64,000 nt of DNA from Bradyrhizobium sp. CCBAU 53421 (GTDB taxonomy: Bacteria > Pseudomonadota > Alphaproteobacteria > Rhizobiales > Xanthobacteraceae). The notes below the pieces were generated by a model. That model made no database searches, had not been told where the DNA came from, and worked only from the letters and a program-made list of their open reading frames with translations. Each line of letters opens with the position of its first letter. The stretch's first letter is position 1. Both the position numbers and the translations under genes were made by a program. Positions 20,312 to 29,120 of the stretch are shown here, piece after piece. Location: contig NZ_CP030047.1 in the NCBI RefSeq assembly GCF_015291625.1, forward strand, positions 7,936,001 to 8,000,000, read 5' to 3'.

Positions 20312-21325
20312 CTAGTATCCACGCTCCGGCTGCACCTGGTGAAGCAGGGGCTGTCCAGCAACATAACGCTTGATATTGTTGCAGAGAATATCAAGGCACC
20401 GGACGATGTAATTGTTATCGTCCTGCGTACCGATATGCGGCGTCAACAGCAGGTTGGGCGTATCCCAGAGCGGGGACTCCGACGGGACCGGCTCCGCTTC
20501 ATATCCGTTGACGATCGCACCGCTCAAATGGCTGTCCGATAGCTTGGCACGAAGCGCATCCCAGTCGAGCACCTGGCCGCGCGAGATGGAGGAAAATCCG
20601 GCGCCAGGCTTCATGCTGTCGAACTCCTTCCGTCCGATCAGCTTTCGCGTCGCGTCGGTCAGGGCTGCGCTAAGGAACACGAAGTCGGCGCGAGCTAGCA
20701 CCTTGTGGAGCGCCTCCGGTCCGAACATCTCGTCCACATTCTGGTGCGGCTCGCCGGAGCGGCGAACTCCAAGGACCTTGAAGCCGAGCTTCTTCGCCAA
20801 CCCCGCAACAGCACCCCCAATGGCTCCCACGCCGATGACTGCAACGGTTTTGCCCTGAACAGTTGAAATGAATTTCCGTTCCCAACTATGGTTACGCTGA
20901 TTTGTGACATACCAGGGCATCTTGTTGTTGAGCATAAGCAGCGTCGTGAGCCCATATTCGGCGGCGACCGGCATATGGGCGCCCAGACTCTTGGTCATCA
21001 CCGCCCCCGCCGGCATCCAGTCGAGCGGCAGCAAGTGGTCGATGCCAGAACCGATGTAATGGACATATTTGAGCTTCGAGGCGGCCGAGAGGCGCTTGAG
21101 CGGAAACGTCAACCCCATCAGTGACGTAAATAAAATGTCGGTATTCTCCACGATGTCATTTATATCGTCATAGTCGGTGCCGACGCGAAATTCCGCTAGA
21201 TCGGTCAGCCCCTCGTGCTTTTTCAGAGCGGCACTCAAGCGGTCCGGAGTAACCCAATAGATTTGCGGCACAGCCGTGATGTTGGCGATATTCACGACTA
21301 GACGACGCGATGCGTTGCTGTTCAT
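20312..21325 (-). CDS. D-isomer 2-hydroxyacid dehydrogenase
   Basis: A 337-residue NAD(P)-dependent dehydrogenase. The Rossmann motif is VIGVGAIGGAVAGLAKKLG near residue 165, with catalytic residues in the order expected: Arg in SSISRGQVLDWDAL, Glu in NGYEAEPVPSESPLW and His in LLTPHIGTQDDNN. The N-terminal substrate domain includes KYVHYIGSGIDHLLPLDW. The family reduces 2-oxo acids or oxidises D-2-hydroxy acids. It lies 92 bases downstream of the Rieske oxygenase gene on the same strand, so it probably acts on a side-chain product of the same pathway; the acid is not known. Confidence 0.88.
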   Translation of the reverse strand: MNSNASRRLVVNIANITAVPQIYWVTPDRLSAALKKHEGLTDLAEFRVGTDYDDINDIVENTDILFTSLMGLTFPLKRLSAASKLKYVHYIGSGIDHLLPLDWMPAGAVMTKSLGAHMPVAAEYGLTTLLMLNNKMPWYVTNQRNHSWERKFISTVQGKTVAVIGVGAIGGAVAGLAKKLGFKVLGVRRSGEPHQNVDEMFGPEALHKVLARADFVFLSAALTDATRKLIGRKEFDSMKPGAGFSSISRGQVLDWDALRAKLSDSHLSGAIVNGYEAEPVPSESPLWDTPNLLLTPHIGTQDDNNYIVRCLDILCNNIKRYVAGQPLLHQVQPERGY

Positions 21326-21417
21326 TAAAGATTACTCCCAGAGATGCTACTTATCGGCCGCTTGTACCGTGATCTGCTCGTGCATCTAAATTGACGCCGA
21401 CCGGCACGGCTCTGTCG

Positions 21418-22539
21418 CTACTTTGCGTTCACCTTGTCGATCACGTAGTTCGCGAAGCGATGGATGAGGATTTCCTCGTCCGCATAACGACCCGGCGTGC
21501 AAAAACGCGATCGCTGCCCCTGCTGCACAAGTGGCGCCACATCCATGTCTTCCTGCAGCACAGCCTCATACCGCTCGTAATAGCTCGCCGCCACCTCGGC
21601 AAAACCTGGTCGCTTGGTCGTGTTTTCCGGGAAACACCAATTGTGGACGAGCGCAAGTTTGTTGGGTCCTTGTGGCAGATACTGGCGGTAGTAGAGATAG
21701 CTCGAGGTCAGGATCAATTGCAGATTAGGCTGAACTAGCAAATGATAGGTGCCGCTTGCCTCGCGCTCCGATAAGGTCTCGATCACCGGCAAGTCCGAGA
21801 AGGCGGTGATGCCCGCAGGGACAAAGAGGGGAAAATAAGGCCCGGTTGTTTTTGGAAATTCCGCTACCGTCGCCTTGCCGACAAGGTGTTTCGTGTGCAC
21901 TGTGGCAACATGATAATTCTCCATCGAGTTTTCAAAATAGATTTTCCAATTGCACTCGATGGTCTTCACGTGGCTGTGGGTTAGCCGCATGTTCGCCAGC
22001 CCGTAGTTCCTGACCAATTCCGGCAGATCGCCCAGCCATTCGAGCAACGGCTTGGCGTCACGATCGAAGTTGACGAAGATGAAGCCCCCCCAGAGCTCCG
22101 TGCGATGCGAGATCAACCCATAGTTCTTCGGATCAAAACCGGCCGCGTGATCCATCGGGTCAGGCGAGCCGGGAACCGAAACCAACTCGCCGGATAGAGC
22201 GTAGGTCCAGCTATGATACGGGCAGATGAAAGTACGGCACTTGCCTTTGCCGCGCCCGAGGACGGCCCCACGATGCCGGCATACCGCGCTATGGACACGG
22301 ACGATGCCCTTACCGTCCCGCACGACAACGAGCGGCTCGCCGACAATGTCGAAGCGGAAATAATCGCCGGGATTGGGGACCTGCTCCTCGCGCCCAACGC
22401 AGATCCACTCCTTGGTGAAGATGCTCTCAACCTCCCGCTCGTACCACTCGGCAGACGTGTAACAGAACCCCGGCATCGTCGAGGCGCGCTCGAAATCGGC
22501 TCGCGTGTTGGCCAGCAAGCTTGCCTGCGCGCTGTTCAT
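21418..22539 (-). CDS. Rieske non-haem iron oxygenase (quaternary-amine demethylase-like)
   Basis: A 373-residue oxygenase alpha subunit. The Rieske cluster ligands are Cys87-x-His89 (CRHRG) and Cys106-x2-His109 (CPYHSW). The mononuclear iron ligands are His210 and His215 (ENYHVATVH). The residue three before His210, normally a bridging Asp, is Glu207; a bridging Glu is reported for carnitine oxygenase CntA, so a betaine-like substrate is plausible. The start ATG at 22539 overlaps the gntR stop codon by four bases, so the two are translationally coupled. Electrons would come from the reductase at 17524-18483. Glycine betaine, stachydrine, carnitine and related compounds are candidate substrates by family. 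Confidence 0.92.
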   Translation of the reverse strand: MNSAQASLLANTRADFERASTMPGFCYTSAEWYEREVESIFTKEWICVGREEQVPNPGDYFRFDIVGEPLVVVRDGKGIVRVHSAVCRHRGAVLGRGKGKCRTFICPYHSWTYALSGELVSVPGSPDPMDHAAGFDPKNYGLISHRTELWGGFIFVNFDRDAKPLLEWLGDLPELVRNYGLANMRLTHSHVKTIECNWKIYFENSMENYHVATVHTKHLVGKATVAEFPKTTGPYFPLFVPAGITAFSDLPVIETLSEREASGTYHLLVQPNLQLILTSSYLYYRQYLPQGPNKLALVHNWCFPENTTKRPGFAEVAASYYERYEAVLQEDMDVAPLVQQGQRSRFCTPGRYADEEILIHRFANYVIDKVNAK

Positions 22540-23282
22540 ACCCCTTCCCTTTCTATCTGGAGATCCGATTCACTCGGCGAGTACCGGGACGCATAGGAGA
22601 ACTTCACGCGATCGATGCGATAGTGCATCGCTGTGAAGGCATATGACTCACCGTTCTGCATGTAGTCGGTACCGGAGCTGACCACGATCATGGTGCCCGG
22701 AGTCACGCCCAGGATCTTCGCGTCATCCAGCGAAGCCGGTGCAAACTCCAATTCCATCTTGTGTTCAGTGATAGGCAGTCTTGCGTGGCCGCCGAACAAC
22801 CTTCCGGCAGGGACAGTACCAATCCTGCTCAGGTCGACTTCATCGACGATTGAATCCGGGACGTACCGACGATCAAAAGAGATCACTCTGTCCTCGACGC
22901 TGCGAAGCAGGGTGACGACCGAGATCTTATCCAAACGCGCGCGCGGCAGCCTTTCCAGCACGTGATCGGGAGCTTGGGCAGCACGCTCTACCGACAATAT
23001 CTCGGAGCGCATCTTGATCCCTTGTCGCTCGAAATCCTGTTCAATCGGCAACAAGGGCATCAGCGAGCGCACCACCCTGGGCGGGTTGACGATCGTCCCC
23101 CGGCCACGCTGCCGGTCGACCAATCCACTCCCCTCCAGCACGGCAAGTGCACGCCGGATGGTGACCCTGCTGACATTGAAACGGCGAGCAAGCTGATCCT
23201 CGCTGGGCAACAGCGAATTGAAGCCCAGCCCCTCGATCTGAGCCCTCAACTCGTCGGCCACTGCGACGTAGCGAGCCATCAT
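22536..23282 (-). CDS. GntR-family regulator with UTRA effector domain (HutC subfamily)
   Basis: A 248-residue regulator. Residues 5-72 are the winged helix (ELRAQIEGLGFNSLLPSEDQ, then RFNVSRVTIRRALAVLEGSG and QRGRGTIV), and residues about 90-235 form the UTRA ligand domain (YVPDSIVDEVDLSRIG, then SSGTDYMQNGESYAFTAMHY). It is the first gene of the catabolic run and its stop overlaps the Rieske oxygenase start. Five 14-bp tandem repeats lie 41-111 bases upstream and are the natural candidate operator. HutC-type regulators usually repress their own catabolic operon until the substrate binds; that is the likely role here. Confidence 0.92.
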   Translation of the reverse strand: MMARYVAVADELRAQIEGLGFNSLLPSEDQLARRFNVSRVTIRRALAVLEGSGLVDRQRGRGTIVNPPRVVRSLMPLLPIEQDFERQGIKMRSEILSVERAAQAPDHVLERLPRARLDKISVVTLLRSVEDRVISFDRRYVPDSIVDEVDLSRIGTVPAGRLFGGHARLPITEHKMELEFAPASLDDAKILGVTPGTMIVVSSGTDYMQNGESYAFTAMHYRIDRVKFSYASRYSPSESDLQIEREGV

Positions 23283-23323
23283 CCTCGGTTCCCACCTCTT
23301 CGCGTCGCATCAGCGACGGGCTC

Positions 23324-23393
23324 TTGTAGATACTTAGATGTAGGTGCTAATATGTAGATACTAATATGTCAATACAAATATGTAGACACGATG
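23324..23393. repeat. Five tandem 14-bp repeats upstream of the gntR gene
   Basis: Copies begin at 23324, 23338, 23352, 23366 and 23380 with an exact 14-base period. The consensus is ATGTAGATACTAAT; individual copies are TTGTAGATACTTAG, ATGTAGGTGCTAAT, ATGTAGATACTAAT, ATGTCAATACAAAT and ATGTAGACACGATG. On the minus strand the fourth copy contains TTGACA, which could be the -35 box of the gntR promoter. The array most likely binds the regulator cooperatively. Confidence 0.75.
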
Positions 23394-23602
23394 CATGCTT
23401 ATCCTCGAAACTGCAATTTCGGATGAGACCGTTCGGGGCGAGGACGCACACCGGAGAATGCCTCGATCCAGTCAGGCGGCCGAAATGGGTCTCGTTGGAG
23501 GCCGGCGATGAGCACCAAACTCGTTTTCGCAATGCCGATCGAAGTGCTGCCTAGCGCGCGCCTCGCATCGGAACAGCTCAAGCTTCTAGCGAGCTGAGTT
23601 CC

Positions 23603-24382
23603 ATGGCTCGCAAAACGATTGCGTTAACACGGAAGAGCGATCAGGAACGACACGTGCGCCCGCAGACATTTATCAAGAACACCATTTTGGCGCGGCTCTC
23701 TCTTCCGGATCTCGCTGCGATAGGGCCGTTTCTCGAGCCGGTCCTGCTTAGAGAACGTCAGGTTCTACAAGAGTCGAAGAAGCCCCTCGAGTACATTCAC
23801 TTCATTGAATCGGGCCTTGTCTCGCTGAGAATTGTCGCTGAGGGAAGCTTGCTTGAAACAGCGCTGATCGGCTTTCGCGGTGCGGTTGGCGCTTCATTCC
23901 TGCTCGGCGGACATTGCTCGACACATCAAGCCGTCGTGCTGTTTCCCGGGAGCGCGCACAGAATTCGTGTCGAGGATCTACGCAAGCTCATGGATGAGCG
24001 TCCTGACATCCGCGAGCAGCTCTCAGGCTACGTGCAGGCGCTAAGCTTGCATTGTGCCCAGATGGCCTTGTGCGGCGTTCGGCATGATCGCCGCAAACGG
24101 ATTGCATCCTGGCTCTGTTTGGCGAGTGATGCGAGCGGCTCTCATGTCCTGCCAACCACTCATGATTACCTTTCCTCGGTCCTGGGACTGCGACGCGCCG
24201 GGGTCACGGAGACGCTCAACAACTTCGAGAGCAAAGCTTTGATTCGCAAGGCACGCCGCATCCTGCAAATCGATGACCGCAAGCACCTCGAGCAGCGGGC
24301 GTGTTGCTGTTACATGCTCATTTCCAATGGTTATGCGGCGATGGATCGAGCAATTCCGACGGCGGCGCCAGCAGTCCAGTGA
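23603..24382 (+). CDS. Crp/Fnr-family transcriptional regulator
   Basis: A 259-residue protein with an N-terminal cyclic-nucleotide-type beta barrel (LLRERQVLQESKKPLEYIHF, then ESGLVSLRIV) and a C-terminal helix-turn-helix at about residues 165-225 (RHDRRKRIASWLCLASD, LSSVLGLRRAGVTETLNNFE). The four-Cys Fnr iron-sulfur signature is absent from the N-terminus, so it is not an oxygen-sensing Fnr. Similar proteins are numerous in Bradyrhizobium and often have no known effector. It is transcribed away from the catabolic cluster, with a 320-base region containing the 14-bp repeats between it and gntR. Confidence 0.88.
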   Translation: MARKTIALTRKSDQERHVRPQTFIKNTILARLSLPDLAAIGPFLEPVLLRERQVLQESKKPLEYIHFIESGLVSLRIVAEGSLLETALIGFRGAVGASFLLGGHCSTHQAVVLFPGSAHRIRVEDLRKLMDERPDIREQLSGYVQALSLHCAQMALCGVRHDRRKRIASWLCLASDASGSHVLPTTHDYLSSVLGLRRAGVTETLNNFESKALIRKARRILQIDDRKHLEQRACCCYMLISNGYAAMDRAIPTAAPAVQ

Positions 24383-24587
24383 CACCCTCAACCGTCCTGG
24401 TTGTCACGTGCAGCGATTGCGCGGCGGTCAGTCGGGCCATCCCAAGGGACATGCGTAGGATCGCAGCGCGATAACCTTAGCTTGGTCGGCGATTTCGCTG
24501 ACGTCGTCCAAGAACCCCTACTGGCCTCCGCCTGCGCCTGAGGCGATCGTCACCACATCAGCCGCGGCACGGTCCGGCGTATCGTCT

Positions 24588-26192
24588 TCACGGCACCGAG
24601 CCAAACGGCCGCTCGAGCATGCGGCGGACGCGCACTGGATCAGAACCGATATGGAAAGCGATCGCCTGCTTCTCCATCGCACGCTCCGACTGGGTGGAGC
24701 GGTTGCGCTGGCGCAAATAGTCGAGCCAGGTCGGGCAGTGATATCGCTCGATCCATATCTCGGGATCGGCAATGTCGCGCGCGATCGACCAGCCGTAAGC
24801 GCCGTTGCGCTTCCGGAACAGCTGCACGTCCTGCATGATGTTATGAAAAGCCCGTGCCTGCTCCTGCGCCACGCGATATTCGACTTCCACCACCAGGGGT
24901 CCGCTGCGTCCGGTCAGATGCAGCCGTACTTTGGGATCATCCAGGATTTCGGGCTCCTCACCTCGCGCTCCGACGGGCGGCATCCGCAGCCAGAATCCAA
25001 TAAGCGGCGAGACGAACATTAAGGCAGCCGCGACCACCAGCGCCATTTCGACACCGGCGACATCGGTCAGATGGCCCCAGCCCCAACTGCCGATAGCGAT
25101 TCCACCCGAGCTCGCAGCCTGATAGGCCGCGATCGAGCGGCCGGCAACCCAGCGGGGCGCCGAGAGCTGCACTCCGACATTGAACAGCGTCCAGGCCATC
25201 GTCCACATAGCGCCCGCGAGCATGAGCGCGGCGGCGGTCAATACCGGCTGACGACTCAGCGCGAGGCCGGCAATCGCCCCACCCATCGCAAGGCTGCAAG
25301 CACGGATTGCCGCCTCGCCGCTCATGCGCTTGCGAATCTGTGCGAAGCTGAGCGCGCCGAGAATCGCTCCGATTCCAAAAACGCCAAGAAGCATGCCGTA
25401 GGTCTGCGCTCCCGCTTGCAAAAGATCGCGTACGACCAGCGGCATCAGCGCGATGACCGCGCTCGTGATAATTCCGGTGACCGCGGCACGCGCCAGCACG
25501 ATCTTGATCGGCGGTGAATTGGCAATATACCGCACGCCGGAAACGATGGCGCGGCCCAGCCGTTCAGGCGGCAGGCGCGATGGTTGGGCGATGCGTTTCC
25601 ACAGGAATAGCGCGACCATCAGCGGCAAACAGAGCAGGGCATTCAGCGCGAATGCTGCCGCGGCGCCGGCGGACGCGACCACAATACCGCCGATGGCGGG
25701 CCCAACGCTGCGCGCGATGTTGTAGCTGATGCCATTGAGCGCGATTGCCGCCGGCAGCGCTTCCGATGGCGCCTGCTCCGCGACCGATGACTGCCACGCA
25801 GGTCCCAGCAGCGCCGTACCACTGCCGACGACAAAGCATAACGCCAGCAACAGCGTTGGCGTGGTGAGCCCCGCCCAGGCGAGTGTCGTCAATGTCGTGG
25901 CCCCGGCGAGCGCTATGGCAAGCGCGCTCAGCGCGACCACGCGGCGGTCGTACATGTCGGCGATCGCCCCGGCCGGCATCGAAATCAGCATGACCGGGAG
26001 CATCAGGGCCGTCTGCACCAGCGCGACCTTGTCGGCTGACGGTGTCATTTGCGTCATCGCCCATGCAGCCCCGATGCCCTGAATCAGAGTGCCGAGGTTC
26101 GACAACAGGCTTGCCAGCCAGATCCGACGGAACACCGGGAAACGTAACGGCGCGGTAACCCCGTCTACGCTAGAGGCCCGCGGCTTGGTCAT
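24588..26192 (-). CDS. MFS transporter with C-terminal soluble extension (EntS-like, MFS_3)
   Basis: A 534-residue protein. About residues 15-420 hold twelve hydrophobic helices with the MFS loop DMYDRRVVALSALAIALAG and a start typical of EntS-type exporters (FPVFRRIWLASLLSNLGTLI). The last 110 residues form a soluble domain (VEVEYRVAQEQARAFHNIMQ, then RNGAYGWSIARDI and ERYHCPTWLDYLRQ), common in this MFS subfamily in rhizobia and resembling a ferredoxin-like dimeric barrel. Likely an inner-membrane exporter of a small molecule; the substrate is unknown. Neighbours give no direct clue. Confidence 0.88.
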   Translation of the reverse strand: MTKPRASSVDGVTAPLRFPVFRRIWLASLLSNLGTLIQGIGAAWAMTQMTPSADKVALVQTALMLPVMLISMPAGAIADMYDRRVVALSALAIALAGATTLTTLAWAGLTTPTLLLALCFVVGSGTALLGPAWQSSVAEQAPSEALPAAIALNGISYNIARSVGPAIGGIVVASAGAAAAFALNALLCLPLMVALFLWKRIAQPSRLPPERLGRAIVSGVRYIANSPPIKIVLARAAVTGIITSAVIALMPLVVRDLLQAGAQTYGMLLGVFGIGAILGALSFAQIRKRMSGEAAIRACSLAMGGAIAGLALSRQPVLTAAALMLAGAMWTMAWTLFNVGVQLSAPRWVAGRSIAAYQAASSGGIAIGSWGWGHLTDVAGVEMALVVAAALMFVSPLIGFWLRMPPVGARGEEPEILDDPKVRLHLTGRSGPLVVEVEYRVAQEQARAFHNIMQDVQLFRKRNGAYGWSIARDIADPEIWIERYHCPTWLDYLRQRNRSTQSERAMEKQAIAFHIGSDPVRVRRMLERPFGSVP

Positions 26193-26350
26193 GTCGGCTC
26201 CTGCCTCGCAGTCTTGCTGCTGCTTAATACTTCGACAGAGTCGATGCCACTCAAACTGGCGTGTTGCCGCGAATGTTTAGTTGTGCGTCTTGAGATACCT
26301 TGACGCGCGCGCCACCGACGCCGCAAGGCGAGCCGTCGTCGCAGTCTTAA

Positions 26351-27109
26351 CTAGCCTCGTCCGACGAACGGCATCTTGGTTGCCATCACCGTCATGAACA
26401 GCACGTTAGCCTCCAGCGGCAGCGTCGCCATATAGACCACGGCGTCTCCAACCAGCTTCGTATCCATGCGCGGCTCGGGGACCTTGCGGCCGTCGGGCTG
26501 CAAGACGCCATCGAGCATGGGCTCGGTCATCGTGGTTGCGGCATTGCCGATGTCGATCTGCCCGACCGCGATATCATACATGCGGCCGTCCAGGTTGGAA
26601 GCTTTGGTGAGGCCGGTGATGGCGTGCTTGGTCGCAGTGTAGGCCGAGGAAAACGGCCGCGGCGCGTGCGCGGAGATCGAGCCGTTATTGATGATACGGC
26701 CCCCGCGCGGCGTCTGGTCCTTCATGATGCGGAAGGCGTGCTGGGTACAAAGGAAGGGACCGGTGAGGTTGGTATTCACCGCGGCCTGCCACTGCGAAAG
26801 CGGCAGATCCTCGAAATTCACCGGCGGGGCACTCACGCCGGCATTGTTGAAGAGCACGTCAAGCCGGCCATAGGTCGCTTTCACTCGCTCGAACAGCGCG
26901 GCGATCGAGTCCGGGCTTGCCATGTCCGCGGTCACGACCAGACTTTGGCCGAGATGCTGGCCGAGCTTTTGCGTTTCCTCCAACATCTCCGGGCGACGGC
27001 CGACGAGAACGACTGTAAAGCCGGCTCCCATCAGAGCCAACGACGTCGCACGTCCAACGCCGGTGCCTGCGCCGGTCACCATTGCGATCTTCTTGGTTGC
27101 TTCAGTCAT
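26351..27109 (-). CDS. Short-chain dehydrogenase/reductase
   Basis: A 252-residue classical SDR. The nucleotide motif is [11 protein letters not shown] near residue 13, NNAG appears in [12 protein letters not shown], and the catalytic Ser and Tyr-x3-Lys are in [20 protein letters not shown] with the Lys just after. The start at 27109 ([15 protein letters not shown]) has GAGAGAGG just upstream; the longer frame to 27196 lacks similarity. It reduces or oxidises a carbonyl or alcohol with NAD(P); no pathway is suggested by neighbours. Confidence 0.9.
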   Translation of the reverse strand: MTEATKKIAMVTGAGTGVGRATSLALMGAGFTVVLVGRRPEMLEETQKLGQHLGQSLVVTADMASPDSIAALFERVKATYGRLDVLFNNAGVSAPPVNFEDLPLSQWQAAVNTNLTGPFLCTQHAFRIMKDQTPRGGRIINNGSISAHAPRPFSSAYTATKHAITGLTKASNLDGRMYDIAVGQIDIGNAATTMTEPMLDGVLQPDGRKVPEPRMDTKLVGDAVVYMATLPLEANVLFMTVMATKMPFVGRG

Positions 27110-27511
27110 GGCCTCTCTCTGCTTTCGGCGTTTGTCTTTGCTTTGAAGGAGATCGCTACAGCATGCATCCTGCCCCGGCGCGCTGCGGACCAGCACGAGC
27201 GCACCGAGGGAATCATGTCCACCAGGTTGGATCCGCTGATTTGATCCGATCGCCTTGATCGGATTGGCGATAATGCTTCAAGCGCGACGAATCGTCTGTG
27301 GCCGATCCAGGCAAGCGCGACCGATTCACCTACGCTAATACGAAGCATCTCTTGCATTTCGAATTGGCGGAGCCGCTGCTTTCCGCTCGCCGAATCCCGT
27401 GTTCCGATCAGGTACTCGCCACCCTCATGTCTTGCTCGTGGCGCAGATCCGCGACAAGGCATCAGTCTTCTATGCTGCCCATCACCGCAAGGGGGAGTTT
27501 GACAGCTCGCA

Positions 27512-27537
27512 GGCCTCCGGCGGGCATGCCGGAGGCC
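27512..27537. terminator. Strong hairpin downstream of the porin gene
   Basis: GGCCTCCGGC and GCCGGAGGCC form a perfect ten-pair stem around a six-base loop, 50 bases past the porin stop codon. No T-run follows on the minus strand, so it may act as an RNA-stabilising 3' hairpin or a weak terminator rather than a standard one. The rest of 27110-27587 holds no supported gene. Confidence 0.5.
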
Positions 27538-27587
27538 TACAGGAGGTCAACTCAGGAGATATCCATGATTGCCGGCTTGACTCAGTC

Positions 27588-29120
27588 TCAAAAGTTGCGC
27601 TGAGCCCAGAGCTGGAGTGCGAAGCTGCCCTGGTCCTTCAGCTCGTAGAGGCCAGCTGGCTTGCCGATCCCCGATTGCAGCGGCAGGACCACGGTGCTTC
27701 CGCCCGCGTACTTCTGGTCCAGCAAGCCGTAGGAAAGCTCCGCTCCGAAGGTCAGATTCTTGACCGGCGTCCAGGTGGTTTTTGTGCCGACAATCGCATA
27801 GTTGAAGTCGGGATTGCAGCCGTTAAGACCACTCGACAGTGCAAGAGTCGCTACGAACGCACCGCAGATGTAGCCCTTGGCAGTGCCATTATAACGCACC
27901 GCGCCAATGCCGCCGAACACACTGGTGGCCCAATAAGCATCCCAGTTGTGGTTATAGGCACCGTTGGCGCCGAACGTCGTGGTTAACTCCTGCCCCGAGC
28001 CCGCGATGAACACAGAGTCGGAAATTCCGCCAATTCCGAGGCTCTGATACGCGCCCGGCAGGTTGGTCCCGCTGTACCTAGCATAGGTAGTGAACATATA
28101 GGGGTTGAAGACATAACGGCTTGCACCGTTGGCGTAGACTGCGGTCAAGTTGATCGAGTCACCCGGACCGGTCGGGATGTTCTTGATGGACAATCCAAGC
28201 TGGGCAGCCCAACCCCATTTGTCGTCCGGATGGCCGGTCAACTCAGTCCCCCCGTAATAGGCTGCATGATTGTCATGCGCCGCGAACGATGCTTGGAACA
28301 GACCCCAGGACTGGTCGACGCGAAGCGCTGCGACGAAGTCAGGAGAGACGGTACCGGCGATGTCGTTGCCACCGTAAGTGCCGGTTGCGAGGCCGGCAGC
28401 GCTCGCCGCACTCACGTTCCAGACGTTGGTTGTGCTGTGCTGGACCTGATCTTCAGCCGATACGGAGAAGGTGATGCCCTGACCGAAGTCAGCAGTGTAG
28501 GCCACCTGGTTGACCTGGTCAAAGCCGGTACTTCCCGGCAATTCGCTGAAGTTGCCCGGATATTCCATCCAGGGCGTGGCGAACTGCGAGGCCACCTTAC
28601 CGAAGGTGAAGCCGGCAAACTGAATAAAGGCGTTCCAGACGCCGACCGTACCGCCAGCAATGGCGCCCGGGTTGGCGTTGTTTGGCGCCGACACGCCACC
28701 GATCGACTGATAGACGGTCGAGCCGTTACCGAGCCCGCTATAGGTCCCCGTCGTCCATTGAAATACGCCCGTAAAGAAGGTGCGGACCGTGCCGTACTCC
28801 GATGCAGTGCGCGTATCGATGTTGACGAGCTCACGGGCGCGGTACGTATAATAATTGGTGAAGCGGTTCGCGGCTCCGCCCGCACCAGAATCGGGATTGA
28901 CCCCGACGGCATTGGTGTTGAACGCCGCCCAGGCACGCGTATAACCACCCAGCTTGATACACGTGTCGGTACCTGGGATGTAATAGAAGCCCGGTCCATA
29001 CAGCGAACAGACCTTAACGTACTCGATCGCCTTTGCTTTCACCGGCATATCCGCGGCCTGCGCCGCGAAGGGGATCAGGCCTACGGCCGAACTGAGCAAA
29101 AGGCTCTTCGTAACCTTCAT
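27588..29120 (-). CDS. Outer-membrane porin, rhizobial Porin_2 type
   Basis: A 510-residue beta-barrel porin. It starts with a signal peptide (MKVTKSLLLSSAVGLIPFAA, cleavage after AQA) and the conserved mature start MPVKAKAIEYVKVCSLYGPG followed by TDTCIKLGGYTRA, which is the hallmark of the alphaproteobacterial Porin_2 family. The C-terminus ends in ALQLWAQRNF with the terminal Phe used for barrel assembly. Repeated aromatic strand patterns occur throughout. It allows diffusion of small hydrophilic solutes across the outer membrane. It is monocistronic, with about 1.4 kb of gene-free sequence upstream. Confidence 0.94.
   Translation of the reverse strand: MKVTKSLLLSSAVGLIPFAAQAADMPVKAKAIEYVKVCSLYGPGFYYIPGTDTCIKLGGYTRAWAAFNTNAVGVNPDSGAGGAANRFTNYYTYRARELVNIDTRTASEYGTVRTFFTGVFQWTTGTYSGLGNGSTVYQSIGGVSAPNNANPGAIAGGTVGVWNAFIQFAGFTFGKVASQFATPWMEYPGNFSELPGSTGFDQVNQVAYTADFGQGITFSVSAEDQVQHSTTNVWNVSAASAAGLATGTYGGNDIAGTVSPDFVAALRVDQSWGLFQASFAAHDNHAAYYGGTELTGHPDDKWGWAAQLGLSIKNIPTGPGDSINLTAVYANGASRYVFNPYMFTTYARYSGTNLPGAYQSLGIGGISDSVFIAGSGQELTTTFGANGAYNHNWDAYWATSVFGGIGAVRYNGTAKGYICGAFVATLALSSGLNGCNPDFNYAIVGTKTTWTPVKNLTFGAELSYGLLDQKYAGGSTVVLPLQSGIGKPAGLYELKDQGSFALQLWAQRNF

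Noticed and set aside
23324..23393. Tandem repeats considered as replication iterons or a CRISPR array
   Set aside because: No Rep gene is near, units are 14 bases without spacers, and the position in front of a GntR gene fits an operator better.
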